A stretch of 43,476 nt of DNA from a virus. Both the position numbers and the translations under genes were made by a program. Numbering within the stretch: the stretch's first letter is position 1; every line of letters starts with the position of its first letter. Positions 22,801 to 31,471 of the stretch are shown here, in pieces. The DNA lies in the IMG/VR virus record IMGVR_UViG_3300031977_000477, positions 1 through 43,476 of that record. One strand, given 5' to 3'. The notes below the pieces were generated by a model. It saw only the letters and a list, made by a program, of their open reading frames with translations. It had not been told where the DNA came from and searched no databases.

Positions 22801-23746
22801 AGGTGCAACAGTTAAATATGAATATGAAGTTGGACCTGAAGGTGCTGCATTCTTAGACCCATTCAAAGCTAAAGAAAATGACCCTGAGCATAAGTTTTTT
22901 GCAGATACTTTATTTGCAGATGCATATTATCAAATGTTAGCTAAAAGAGGTGGTGATAGAGTTGCAGCAATAGCAGACTTTATAAAGATGTTTGGATTTG
23001 ACCCTACAGCATTAACTACTTCTAAATCTAAAGCTATACAACCTACTACTTATACAACTGAAGGTGGATATTTTTATAAGCAAAATAAAGACCTTATGGA
23101 TAGACACCCTGATGTATCTTACTATTTGTTTCCTGATAGTCCTTTAGATGAGTTTGATTATCAAGCTTGGGCTGATGCTTTTACAGAAGGTAAGAGAATA
23201 GATTTAACACCTGAAGAATTTCAAAGAAGTGTAAGACAAGCACAAGGTTCATTAGCTTATGAAAACTTTAGAAGATTAATATTAGACACTCCATACTATC
23301 AAGGATTTTCTATAGATAAAAAGTTTGAAGCATTGTATATGTATAAACTTAATTTACAGCAACAATTCCCTGGTTATGGTACTACTTCTACTACACCTAC
23401 TCCTTTAGATACAGATGCTAAAATTAAAGCTTTTAATTCGTTACTAACAACAGAAGCAGGTACAAGTGTAAAACTACCTAATGGTGAAACAAAACTTATA
23501 GGAGAATTAGATGTTGTTCAGGGTGCAATGAAATACATAATGGCTAGAGAAAAACTACTTCAAGGACTAAAATATCAATACGGTGCTAATGCTACTTTGT
23601 ATAGAGCAGAAGCTACTCAACAAAGACAATATTTAAGTTTGTTAGCTAAACAGTTAATGATGCAGCACCCTGATTTCTACTATATATGGTATGATATATT
23701 CCGTAGAGAGATTGAAGAACAAACTACTTTTGGAGCATATAACTAA
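16895..23746 (+). CDS. giant polyvalent virion protein (2283 aa) with ASCH domain nested in a split SLOG/MoCo-carrier-like domain
   Basis: The start ATG follows AGGAG. Residues 627-665 (PGAEREALEIADEIGI then GRVPYG) resemble the first half of a MoCo-carrier-like SLOG fold with a degenerate glycine loop. Residues 685-805 form an ASCH domain (FARVLSGKRTSTTR at 703-716, then PKIGEKIYFKNFEDD). Residues 973-1085 give the second SLOG half (YNIDESDATIIF, PYVVIEIG, VNIVGD). The remainder is helical with a hydrophobic region near 1725-1750 (LRLMFPFAEVYIEIAG). As it lies between portal and scaffold genes, I infer an injected virion protein of the polyvalent type. Domain calls are by eye; ASCH is the firmest. 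It overlaps the next gene by TAATG. Confidence 0.72.
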   Translation: MAEIRWWWTSPVTDEYENQKQEERLEQSKLIRNAISSVPDKSNNLKDLIDQHFYLPKDVLVGSALMDLTADSPELSTIIERWLDVEKTWWDRTKSVGRGVIRTAFTAFDSLQDEIVKKPTLAYQKFLNDKKWNDGVGLAGATLQLLTSRDARNELQDIRQELGPSVGREAISAAIKGEKVNLGEGYFANSTLAEDTDVYKELVGRGADPEEVKKIVQTYYGEDITNTERMRDEGLTIQNRFGTTKLTPAAGLVSNIIEPGTKSYNIVSGVIDGAFTLLADPSILVGSYLAKSGKAVRSLSQADALKGAGIIDKAVRKTVHIPSATDYLANSKGGQFIVDQLIKADNFDTVSRLMKGQGDAVLHKKLKNAQTRQDVYDALIPAIEGLEVTQRLDPTSLLLRGNVSRGLGQLIGGDYGQAVGFAGAIRKSQAETAVGRMFQSFPVPKLNVKDLNASFFDLKDWMRWAKVDDDIAEPALDKLADLAESRVLNPSKAQSMQNMGDILDIWNDVLTHIGEKFNRIDLPDQLVKGIKRWMASVDETHKYFINELGQSEWFPGSKFDSINTNMRKYFGEELDEADAYNIISRVIAKYKKDSNVVDDEVQDLVNQLRDIADSPKEQVTKTLVDEVTSSYYPGAEREALEIADEIGIRTSGRVPYGHTAVDAKIDQDFLSEELRTSGSRIYSMGYKMKPEETIDLGQEGSTFARVLSGKRTSTTRHQGGWVKEGGVPKIGEKIYFKNFEDDVVGVTVTKVQTLPRNLLTSPEHRPLLDDILQTEGWTEIEYASRLRDRIESGKAIRVEYLINEGSRYDSLSPRMKNLNLSDFRGVDEYNAQVSLNKAKDGLAVDLSNDLKTLSRKDRKRAEFLINSIEETDKALQKISSAKADLENQILQTPDKALKDVDEYEPVLSKLYKDEEQLRLLFVKDREELYQLVPNYRKVDDLSASKDIYDPDYWNQDFGIINPKGDNMGQAVKYNIDESDATIIFRKRQDGKSKIPKSQNLQKIQNYLDNGKWEQPVGGSKLDAGVYQGYKPYVVIEIGADGKLGKQDIVKYQDFLFKNKAKKVNIVGDKLITNDELYDVFNRLMFYRTKGTAITVNKLLNVIEENIDQLRKIDLNDAEPEDILNEVLEEFKNTSAGKSVDTAYEPRATAHLLSEYWDEGYIPMPDARLFLRIFRPMRDLGLRLTGRHRNISTDEYERLLARPVADLAKIELSTDRTFVEEIRRLVGKTRVSIKVDADADSVANISEGMLTMIGDGYMQRIWKPSVLLRPAWVTRVVGEEQVRMWAADLDNVFAHPLSSISWILGRSPQRNRQLLLKTREKSRDYLSEQWGRGGTDILDESLENSFYHQSAMSNTHNGVLFGINPKRARGFTLVGVGGKGWNTHWASELLQLVDDPLASKIAAITIDPVQDGQKYKVALDDIKQSFWDGELKEWRMAFVGNADDMGRASKKLILENRAHADSYIDSIVARLHVKTGGTYEAYEIVPGGTPKLISSRDDARVLPAVSDIKNPIKYEIKSSGDKELLAHIAGGGTEKPNVVNIFSKKKNDYTEINLSRNMTRSEFRVYSSWLKNFKTDVLDGSLIKFKASRFELGRDKISEYDRVLETFFSTLMGASTNELSRSTAFRQYYWRFIESMYANMDDASRAVILKQARKTMGIGKNNRLTPGSRAKQYIDSLENMGKADVTKMIGIDDLESVDDLAKAYALNETKSLLYDLNNRHVISDMLRLMFPFAEVYIEIAGTWTRLLKNQKTLFGRKVQRAVEGARDVSIFGENEDEGFFTTDPRTGEEMYNIAGFGLNNKLDRALNPDTEDATVTNPVTGKDDLEAPQINARIEGYASGLNMVAGSIIPGVGPIVQLPASAILPSTAAIDQAIFPYGRPAYKVTDPSYWVDATLPSWINKLRAANGSTSSPELQRAYANRVKEIQRAMFTTGIYDDSTPEAEQESLERAKTLANSMLKYQAFIQFVMPTGATVKYEYEVGPEGAAFLDPFKAKENDPEHKFFADTLFADAYYQMLAKRGGDRVAAIADFIKMFGFDPTALTTSKSKAIQPTTYTTEGGYFYKQNKDLMDRHPDVSYYLFPDSPLDEFDYQAWADAFTEGKRIDLTPEEFQRSVRQAQGSLAYENFRRLILDTPYYQGFSIDKKFEALYMYKLNLQQQFPGYGTTSTTPTPLDTDAKIKAFNSLLTTEAGTSVKLPNGETKLIGELDVVQGAMKYIMAREKLLQGLKYQYGANATLYRAEATQQRQYLSLLAKQLMMQHPDFYYIWYDIFRREIEEQTTFGAYN

Positions 23747-25518
23747 TGAGTGAAGAAGTAAAACCACAACTTACTGAAGAAGAAATACAATTATTAGAAG
23801 ATGTATTAAACAATAGAAAAAATGTTCCTTATCAAGATGCTAGAACTTCTATTCTTGATGTAGCTAAAGATATCAAAGAACAATTACAAACAGGTGTAGA
23901 AGAAGCTGAGTTTAACGATGATAAGTTTGCAGAGTTTTGGAAAGTATTTGGTTGGGTACCAAATATGGTTTGGAATAATATAGTATATAAATCTATATTA
24001 AAACCTGCACAAGAAGCAATTACAGATGTAGGTCAAGCTCAGATAGATGACCCTGCTCCTGATAGACAAAGAGAACAAGGTATGAGTTATGTTAAATGGA
24101 CTAATATGATTTCTTATTCCTTAGGTAGAAGATACGAAGATTTAGAACCTGAAGTAAGAGAAGGATTAGATTTAATATATAACACAGTAGACCCTTCTAG
24201 TTTAGACGAAATATCAAGTCTAGCTGGACAACATCACGATGCTTTTATTGATGCAATTCTTGCAGGTAAAGACCCTAGAGATATTGTTATTACTGTAGAT
24301 GATGCAAATATGGAAATACTTGCTGAGTATTCATCAGAAGCAGACTTGTCATACAAAGCTTATCTAGAAAAAGAAGCTAAAGAAAATGGATACAGAGATA
24401 CAGTATTGACATTAACAGACGAAGCTTTTATGACAGGACAAAGAGCACAGTTAGAAGAAGGTATTATTACTCCTCAACAGTATTTAGATAATATAGATAA
24501 AAGATTAAGAGATTTAGACATAGATATAGAAGCATATCTTACAGCACAAGATGCTGGTGAATTAGGTCCTGGTATGATGGGTCCAGCACAAATGCCTTTC
24601 AATGAAGTAATTGATGACCCTTTCTTACAAGTAAGTGCTTTTAATTTAGGTTCTAGTAATTACTACGGATTAGGAGATGTAGACCTTAAAGGACCTGTAT
24701 ATTCTAATACAGATGAAATACCACTGTATGAGTATGGATTAGGTAGACAATTATTTGCCAATGCATCTGCTGAAGAAATTATGGAAGTACAGCTTTTATT
24801 AGTAGAAGCAGGGTTTCTAAAACCATTTAGTTTTGTTTATGGTGTTCTTGATAACAATGATGGTGGAACTGTACAAGCTATAGAAAGTGCTATGTCAAGA
24901 TTTAATATTAATGGAGAAGCTGTAACAAGAGAAGATTTATTAAGCATAATGTCATTACCTGGTGCTAGTCCACAAAACTTAACAGTATTTATTAAAGAGT
25001 TTTACAAAGATACACTAGAAGATTATGCATTTGGTACTGATAACTTTGAAACTTCTGACAGCTATGGAGTTAATTACAATAGTGTATTTACATACATTAA
25101 ACCTAATTTCTATAATGCTAAAGGAACAATAGAAAATGCTATACAAAAAGGATTAGGTAGACCTGCATCACAAGATGAAATAGATGCTTATGTTAGTTTT
25201 ATTAATAGAACTTCGTATGACTTACAGAAAAAGAATTACGATATTAATAATGCTAATATACAAAAAACATTAGATGCAGAAAGAACTAGAGCACAACTAG
25301 CTGGAAGTGGAATTGATTACAATCCTGAAGTTACATTAGAACAACCACTATCAGGTGAAGCTTTAGCTTCAGCAGTTGGTAACGAATTTGATAAATTTAT
25401 ACAGGATAGATATGGAGATATGTTACAGGGTCAAAGGGCTTCTGCTCTTTATAATGACACTTACGCTAATGTTCTTACCAACATTGCAAACCTCGGCAAC
25501 TACATTAAAGGTAGATAG
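23746..25518 (+). CDS. virion protein with peptidoglycan-binding-like domain (590 aa)
   Basis: Residues about 335-395 show the pattern of a peptidoglycan-binding (PG_binding_1-like) three-helix domain: EIMEVQLLLVEAGFL, YGVLD, TVQAIESAMSRF. Two long acidic and helical regions flank it. With the lytic transglycosylase-like gene directly after, the two may act together at the cell wall during entry. The last ~45 codons (25412-25518) use many C-ending codons (AAC, ACC, CTC, GGC, TAC), unlike the rest of the gene. There the other reading frame spells a signal-peptide-like sequence (see findings). TAATG start coupling to the giant gene upstream. Confidence 0.72.
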   Translation: MSEEVKPQLTEEEIQLLEDVLNNRKNVPYQDARTSILDVAKDIKEQLQTGVEEAEFNDDKFAEFWKVFGWVPNMVWNNIVYKSILKPAQEAITDVGQAQIDDPAPDRQREQGMSYVKWTNMISYSLGRRYEDLEPEVREGLDLIYNTVDPSSLDEISSLAGQHHDAFIDAILAGKDPRDIVITVDDANMEILAEYSSEADLSYKAYLEKEAKENGYRDTVLTLTDEAFMTGQRAQLEEGIITPQQYLDNIDKRLRDLDIDIEAYLTAQDAGELGPGMMGPAQMPFNEVIDDPFLQVSAFNLGSSNYYGLGDVDLKGPVYSNTDEIPLYEYGLGRQLFANASAEEIMEVQLLLVEAGFLKPFSFVYGVLDNNDGGTVQAIESAMSRFNINGEAVTREDLLSIMSLPGASPQNLTVFIKEFYKDTLEDYAFGTDNFETSDSYGVNYNSVFTYIKPNFYNAKGTIENAIQKGLGRPASQDEIDAYVSFINRTSYDLQKKNYDINNANIQKTLDAERTRAQLAGSGIDYNPEVTLEQPLSGEALASAVGNEFDKFIQDRYGDMLQGQRASALYNDTYANVLTNIANLGNYIKGR

Positions 25519-25519
25519 C

Positions 25520-26374
25520 GTGCATAGTTCTTACCACGATAATTACGACACAGAAGATTTGATGTATATTATTTATGGTGCTGCTTATTATTTAAAAACA
25601 AATGGATTTGTTCTTAAAAATACAGATGTAAACCCTGACCCATATGATGAAAATGGTATGGTTACATTAATATCATTAGCTCTAGCTGAGCATAGAACAG
25701 GAGATAATTCTACTGATGGTTATGCTCGTAATGTAAGAGGTGCTAAAAATGCTAATGGAACATATGACCACGGTCTTTGGCAAATTAATTTAAATTACAG
25801 CAATCTTAGTTATCTAAATAGTACACAAGGTAAAGATGGTGTAAATTCTAATATACCTGCATTCAAAGGTAAGACTAGAACTGAAATCAAAGAAATGATG
25901 TACAACCCTTACTATAATGCTATGGCTGCAATAGCTTTGTCACAGCTAACTGTTGGTCCTGAAAATTCACAAGGTATAAACAATTGGTCTACTAGTTCTC
26001 TTATAGGAGAAGATAGCGTATATCATCAAGAAGCAAAAAATAAATTAGATATACATAACAAGGTAGAAGCATTTAGTGCAGAAAGATTAGAAGAAAGAGT
26101 GTTAGAAAGTTTAGATATTCCTAGATATGTATATGACCCTGATGCTGAAGATAATACTTATAAGTTACAAGATGTACCTACAGAACCAACAATTACAATA
26201 ACAACAGAAAATGCTAGTGCATTTGAAGAATTAATACAAAAAGGTGCAGATAAAGTAATGGAAGCATCTAATAAAGTTAAAAAAGTTACAAAGCCTTACT
26301 TTGCTTTTTTAGATTTATTAGGTGATAACTTTAAAGATAGTTTGGAGAATTTGCGTGGACCCCAAGATTATTAA
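25520..26374 (+). CDS. lytic transglycosylase / lysozyme-like virion protein
   Basis: From GTG 25520 the protein is 284 aa. The lysozyme-superfamily pattern is clear: a helix SLALAEHRTGD with the likely catalytic E57, a YDHGLWQIN strand (GLWQIN is the hallmark), and a helix of type NPYYNAMAAIALSQ. It would locally cut peptidoglycan during genome entry. Downstream is a charged, repetitive C-terminal half. The frame is open upstream; ATG 25412, with an AGGA 5 nt before, would add a textbook signal peptide (RVKG, then LLLFIMTLTLMF, then LQTSATT) overlapping the previous gene. Without it the protein is presumably a virion component. Both starts are possible; GTG 25520 is the conservative choice. 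Confidence 0.8.
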   Translation: MHSSYHDNYDTEDLMYIIYGAAYYLKTNGFVLKNTDVNPDPYDENGMVTLISLALAEHRTGDNSTDGYARNVRGAKNANGTYDHGLWQINLNYSNLSYLNSTQGKDGVNSNIPAFKGKTRTEIKEMMYNPYYNAMAAIALSQLTVGPENSQGINNWSTSSLIGEDSVYHQEAKNKLDIHNKVEAFSAERLEERVLESLDIPRYVYDPDAEDNTYKLQDVPTEPTITITTENASAFEELIQKGADKVMEASNKVKKVTKPYFAFLDLLGDNFKDSLENLRGPQDY

Positions 26375-26453
26375 AAAAAATATAGACAGTGCTGTTGCAA
26401 TTGCAAGACTTAGAAGAAGATTGCGTGAAGTACAGAAAAATTATAAAAAATGA
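26355..26453 (+). CDS. 32-aa basic helical protein
   Basis: A GTG at 26355, 7 nt behind GGAG (26344-26347), opens a 32-codon frame ending TGA 26453, which overlaps the ATG of the 1673-aa gene (ATGA). The product is a Lys/Arg-rich helix (SAVAIARLRRRLREVQKNYKK). It overlaps the transglycosylase stop by 20 nt. Size alone makes it uncertain, but spacing and overlaps match the style of this genome. Confidence 0.45.
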   Translation: MDPKIIKKNIDSAVAIARLRRRLREVQKNYKK

Positions 26454-29400
26454 GTGAAGAAAATAAAAGAATAGAAGAACTTCGCAATGAGATGAGGACA
26501 TTAGATGATGTAATATCTTTTTTTGAAGACGTAGCAAAGGATGCAACTGGTGATAAATTAGCATTTATTAATTCAAAAATTAATACTCTCAAAAATGATT
26601 TAATAAAACTATACAAGGAACATTTAGATTTAACAGGAGAAAATCCTCCTGAAGGTTTAATATCACGTCCTGTAAGTAAACAAGACCGTTTAAAAGAAAT
26701 AGATGAAGAAATAGCTGCATTAGAACTTGTCAGTAAAGATGTAACTATGTCTGAAGAAGAAATAGCTATAGCATCAAGTAAGATTGCAGAATTAAAATTT
26801 GAAGCAGATGATATTATGAATATGCTAACTTCAGAAGCAGATGACCCTAACACACCTTCAGAAAGAGAATTAACAGGTGAACGTCTTACTGAACCTAGTC
26901 CTGACTTAGATGATGCATTAGATAATGTAGAACGTACTATGCTAGACGAAGGTAATACATCTGTAGATGATTTAGGTTTTGTTCCTAAAGTACTTTCAGA
27001 AAAAGAGAAAAAAGTAGAAGAAATAGAAACACTACTTGGTGAAAGGTATAAAGAATTTATAGCAAAAGACCCTGGTGATACAGAACCATTTTCTATTTTA
27101 AAAGGTACAGGTCGTCCATCTTTTGAAATATCTTTACTACCAGGCTCAGATGAAAAGTTCTTGTTACTTGATTTACTTACTATAGACCCATCTAAACAAA
27201 GCTCAGGTGCTGGTAGTTTAATTGTTGGTGAACTTGTTAGGTGGGCAGACGAAAACGATATGCACGTTATTGCTACACCTGTAAGTGGTAGAGTTCAAGA
27301 TGCTATGGAAAAGTATGGAGGACAATATATAGACCTTTTAGGATATCATTATTTTGGTTGGAAAAAAGACGAAGTAATAGAACTAGCCAAAGAAAGATTT
27401 GTTGCATCTCATCCTCAAGTTGTTACAGAAATGAATAATTATATAAGAGATATATTAGCGTTAGATGATGAAATGTTTAATGCTTTAGTAGAAGCTAGCG
27501 GTGAGAAAGACGGAGTATTAGTTACAAAAATTAGAGGTGGAGAAATAGATAATCCATCAGCTTTACTCACTTATGTAGAAAATACAGGTGGATTAGGTTT
27601 AGTTAATGTTATGAATGCACCTCCCGCTCCTGGTGCTAGTGTGTCTGCTTTACCACCAAGAGGAGATATTGGAACTCCATTTTATGAAGTATATGGCAAT
27701 CTAACAAATGTTGCTTCAACTCCTATGGACAAATGGCTTACAAATACAATAGCTGGACAAAGATTTGTTCTTAGTTTAATAGCAAGATTTAATAATGCTC
27801 CTGATACAATCCACGATGTAGAGAGTTTGCGTGAAGGCATAAGCAAAGAAATATCTGAAATGATTAATTATACAGTAGATGATAATGTTAATAAACAATA
27901 CAATGCAGGCAGAGCAATAGAAGTAGATTTAAATTCTATTCACAATCAATATGCATCTGACCTTGACGCAGGTATTAGTGAAGGATTAGCAAAATATATA
28001 CACGAACAGATTTATGATAACGATGCAAGAAACCTAATAACATACAATAATCCATTTACAGGTATCGTTATAAATAATGATATGAACAGTAATGCACCTT
28101 TAAGTATGACAGCTAATGAAAATGGAATGATGACTATTTATAGAGCTATGAATGATATAGACGCATCACTTGGTTTAAGAGAAACAAACGTAACAGGTGG
28201 TGGACTTTCTGCTAAAGGTTTTGGTAGGTCTAGTTATTTTACATCTAGTGCTAATTATGCAAATGCATACAAAGGTAGAACGAATTATGTTGGTGGTGAA
28301 ATATATGAAGCTCAAATTAATATTAATGATTTAGAAATAGGTGCTGGTTCTATTATAAACCTGCAACATCCTATAGGATTGTACCCTGAACTTATCTTTG
28401 AATTTAATGAAATAGCAGAAAGTGAAATAATAAATATTAATGATAAAGTTGATAGAAAAAAGACTATTGAGGAAGTATGGTTTAATAACAACTTATCGGA
28501 TGCTAGCACATCTGATGCAAGACTAAATGACCTAGTTAAACTATTAAAAGATTTTTTTGATTATCAAGTTATTGTTAATATGCATACTGGTCCTGGTCAG
28601 GGTATAATTAAATCCTACCTAGATGCTACAGGTTTTGTTGAACAGACTAGTATACATCCTCAGTGGGCAGAAGGTGCACCTATGCCAGTAGATGAAATTA
28701 TATTTATAGATACAAAAACTCTGACAGACAAAGTTAAGATTGTAGGTAAAGTTACAGAAATAGGTTTTGGTGTACCAAAAACTGAACCAATTGAACCATT
28801 ACAAAAAGTAGTTCAAAAATTAATTAACAGAGCTTTTGAAGATTTTAATACACCTGATTTAAAAGGTGAAGGTGGTGCTGTAAGTGTAGTATCAAGAATG
28901 CAAGATATATATCGTACCTTAGATTTAGAGTTAAGCAATAGACCTGATGAAATAAGACTAGCAAACTTAGAACTACTAGAACAAGTTAATACATTAAGAA
29001 GAAATATTCAAGCTGTTATGAATGAAAATGGTGGTTATAAATATGCAACTATTGAACAAATTCAAAAGGGAGTACAGTATAGAGATATTTCTACTGTTGT
29101 TAGATATGAGACAATGGGTATATGGGACCCTAGAACTGAAACATACAAGTCTATTACAGATATTATATCAGAAGGATTTAACCACAAAAATTCATTTATA
29201 CACGAATACTATGTAGATAAAAATGGACAGGTCAAAAAAAGAATGCTAATGATTGACCAAAATGATTTTAGTTCAATAACACCTTTTAATAATAAAAAGG
29301 TACCTGTAATAGATGAAGCAGGAATGAAAGATAATATAGGATACTTTAGTAACTATGAATTAGCTTGGGTTCCTAATAATAGATTAGGTGAATTTGAAAG

Positions 29401-31471
29401 TAAATTTAATATAGACAGAATAATCTCTTTAGAAGCAGGTGGTCCTTTATTAAAGGGAAAACAGTTTTACGATGAAGGTAGGCTTAGTGATGAATTTAAA
29501 GAATTAATTAGTAGACCTGATACAACATTAGAGTTTAATATTACACACGCTTCTCCACATCACAAGATAAGCATCAATGACGTACAAGGTGGTTATGACC
29601 CTATGGTACCTGTAGTAGATAGAACAACAGGAGAGGTTAAATTTATGCCTACACCTGATAGTAGAAATCAAGAATACCTTGTAGGATTGAGTACATCATT
29701 TGAAGATGACATTATTTTTAATAAATACAGTTCTATAACAGGTAAAAGTATTGGTAATCCTGCAAAGAATTATTTTACAGTTAGATTGAATACAGACAAT
29801 TTGTATACTTTAGATGACATAAGATTTAATTGGATTAACAAGTTTTCTATTAGTGATGCTGCTAAAGCTATGGATGTACCACCTAGTGTAGTTATTGAAG
29901 CTTTTGAAAATGCCAACCTTATAATGCCGTCTAACCGTAGACTTGTTGATGGCTTTATGATTAAAGCACATAACTCTGATGGTGTTAGACAATTTTATTA
30001 TAAATTTAAAGAAGCTGCAAAAAACATATTAAGTTATAAAACTGACCAAATCAATCCAACGGTTACAGCTTTAGATATTACAAGACTAATGAGAGGTGGA
30101 GGTATTGAAGCATTGGTTGAAAATCCAAATATGTATTTTGGTAACTTTGAAGAACTTATGTTGTTAGACCCTAATGACCAAGCAGGTATAGGTAAAGCTA
30201 TAGATATAATAGATATAGATGAAGAAACTTATAATTTAAATAGAGATAGTTACAAACTTATTTCACAATCAGAAGTAGAAAACAATCCGCTTAGAAACTA
30301 TGAAGATATAGATAAGAATATAAAACAAACTTCATTAGATGAAGCATATGACATAAGGATTAATTTTGAAAGTGGATTTAATACTGCTGAAACAGAAGCA
30401 TTAGGTCTTAAAGGAGACTTACCTGAATTTGTAGCTAACAGTGTACTTAGTGATGATGATGCTAGAAAACTTATAGAAGTAGGAGAAGCTATTATTACAG
30501 CACCTGAAGCAACACCATTACTTACATCTGCAGGTACTACAATAGATTTGTTTACATTGCACGAAAATGCATACAATAACCTTGCTAACGTCACAGCTTT
30601 AACTGAAGTAGAATATCACACTGTTAGAGGAATACTAGACAAAGATGCTAAAGCCGTAGTTAAAGATGCATCAGGTCCAGGAGGAGCACCTAGAAGTGTA
30701 GTACAACAAAGTGTACAAGCACAAGTAGATGAAGCTTTAAGTAAGATTACACCTGGTCTTATAGATGACAGTGCTAAATGGAAATTACTACAAGGTGCTA
30801 GAAATAAATTAGCATACTCAGCAGGACTAAGAGGAGCAGCACCTACTGGTTTAATACTATTAGACCTATATGAAATAGCTTTATGGGGTGGTGCGTTAGC
30901 TTACGGTACTAGTGATGCTTGGTCAGCAGAGTTTGAAAATATAGTTAAAGGTGTAAGTAACAAAGTTTTTGGTACAGCATACACAATGGAAACACCTGGT
31001 GAAATAGATTATGAAAAACTTAATAATACTTTACTGTTTGCAGAAAAAGCATCGCCTACTGAATGGGTACTTGGTCCTATTATAGATGACTATAAAGGTG
31101 TTAAGTATGCTAATAGTCCTGGTCGTGGTAATGATGATGATGATAATAGACAAGTAATAGATACATTAGGTGCCTTAAATGATGTAGAACCTACAGAAGT
31201 TCTTGCACCTGTACAACTAGGAAATACAGAAGTTTATGTAACAGGTAAAGGTACAGGACCTAATGATATATATAGTGATGGAACTATAAGTCAAGGTAAA
31301 GGTGTTGGTACTTGGTGGTCTAGATATTTTGATTATCAAAGGTTTTCTAACAATAAACAGTTCTATAATAGAAACAATGATAAAAAACAAGACAACTTTG
31401 AAACTGATATGTTTACCACTAATTTATATAGTACTGATAATAACAGTGATTATTGGAGGAGGGATTACTAA
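26450..31471 (+). CDS. giant polyvalent virion protein (1673 aa) with GNAT-like and two ADP-ribosyltransferase-like segments
   Basis: Residues 1-110 are an acidic coiled coil. About 215-320 resemble a GNAT acetyltransferase: LLDLLTIDPSK, the acetyl-CoA motif Q250-SSGAG, then VIATPV. About 555-640 look like an ADP-ribosyltransferase of R-S-E type: TIYR565, S595-YFTSS, and E617/E620 in GGEIYEAQI. A second such segment (1028-1130) has H1033 in ITHASPHH, then EYLVGLSTSFEDD and YFTVRLNTDNLYTLDD. Near 1462-1485 is a hydrophobic stretch (GLILLDLYEIALWGGALAYG). Each enzyme call is by eye and moderate. Together with its position it suggests an injected multi-enzyme protein of the polyvalent type. ATGA and TAATG overlaps with neighbours. 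Confidence 0.65.
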   Translation: MSEENKRIEELRNEMRTLDDVISFFEDVAKDATGDKLAFINSKINTLKNDLIKLYKEHLDLTGENPPEGLISRPVSKQDRLKEIDEEIAALELVSKDVTMSEEEIAIASSKIAELKFEADDIMNMLTSEADDPNTPSERELTGERLTEPSPDLDDALDNVERTMLDEGNTSVDDLGFVPKVLSEKEKKVEEIETLLGERYKEFIAKDPGDTEPFSILKGTGRPSFEISLLPGSDEKFLLLDLLTIDPSKQSSGAGSLIVGELVRWADENDMHVIATPVSGRVQDAMEKYGGQYIDLLGYHYFGWKKDEVIELAKERFVASHPQVVTEMNNYIRDILALDDEMFNALVEASGEKDGVLVTKIRGGEIDNPSALLTYVENTGGLGLVNVMNAPPAPGASVSALPPRGDIGTPFYEVYGNLTNVASTPMDKWLTNTIAGQRFVLSLIARFNNAPDTIHDVESLREGISKEISEMINYTVDDNVNKQYNAGRAIEVDLNSIHNQYASDLDAGISEGLAKYIHEQIYDNDARNLITYNNPFTGIVINNDMNSNAPLSMTANENGMMTIYRAMNDIDASLGLRETNVTGGGLSAKGFGRSSYFTSSANYANAYKGRTNYVGGEIYEAQININDLEIGAGSIINLQHPIGLYPELIFEFNEIAESEIININDKVDRKKTIEEVWFNNNLSDASTSDARLNDLVKLLKDFFDYQVIVNMHTGPGQGIIKSYLDATGFVEQTSIHPQWAEGAPMPVDEIIFIDTKTLTDKVKIVGKVTEIGFGVPKTEPIEPLQKVVQKLINRAFEDFNTPDLKGEGGAVSVVSRMQDIYRTLDLELSNRPDEIRLANLELLEQVNTLRRNIQAVMNENGGYKYATIEQIQKGVQYRDISTVVRYETMGIWDPRTETYKSITDIISEGFNHKNSFIHEYYVDKNGQVKKRMLMIDQNDFSSITPFNNKKVPVIDEAGMKDNIGYFSNYELAWVPNNRLGEFESKFNIDRIISLEAGGPLLKGKQFYDEGRLSDEFKELISRPDTTLEFNITHASPHHKISINDVQGGYDPMVPVVDRTTGEVKFMPTPDSRNQEYLVGLSTSFEDDIIFNKYSSITGKSIGNPAKNYFTVRLNTDNLYTLDDIRFNWINKFSISDAAKAMDVPPSVVIEAFENANLIMPSNRRLVDGFMIKAHNSDGVRQFYYKFKEAAKNILSYKTDQINPTVTALDITRLMRGGGIEALVENPNMYFGNFEELMLLDPNDQAGIGKAIDIIDIDEETYNLNRDSYKLISQSEVENNPLRNYEDIDKNIKQTSLDEAYDIRINFESGFNTAETEALGLKGDLPEFVANSVLSDDDARKLIEVGEAIITAPEATPLLTSAGTTIDLFTLHENAYNNLANVTALTEVEYHTVRGILDKDAKAVVKDASGPGGAPRSVVQQSVQAQVDEALSKITPGLIDDSAKWKLLQGARNKLAYSAGLRGAAPTGLILLDLYEIALWGGALAYGTSDAWSAEFENIVKGVSNKVFGTAYTMETPGEIDYEKLNNTLLFAEKASPTEWVLGPIIDDYKGVKYANSPGRGNDDDDNRQVIDTLGALNDVEPTEVLAPVQLGNTEVYVTGKGTGPNDIYSDGTISQGKGVGTWWSRYFDYQRFSNNKQFYNRNNDKKQDNFETDMFTTNLYSTDNNSDYWRRDY

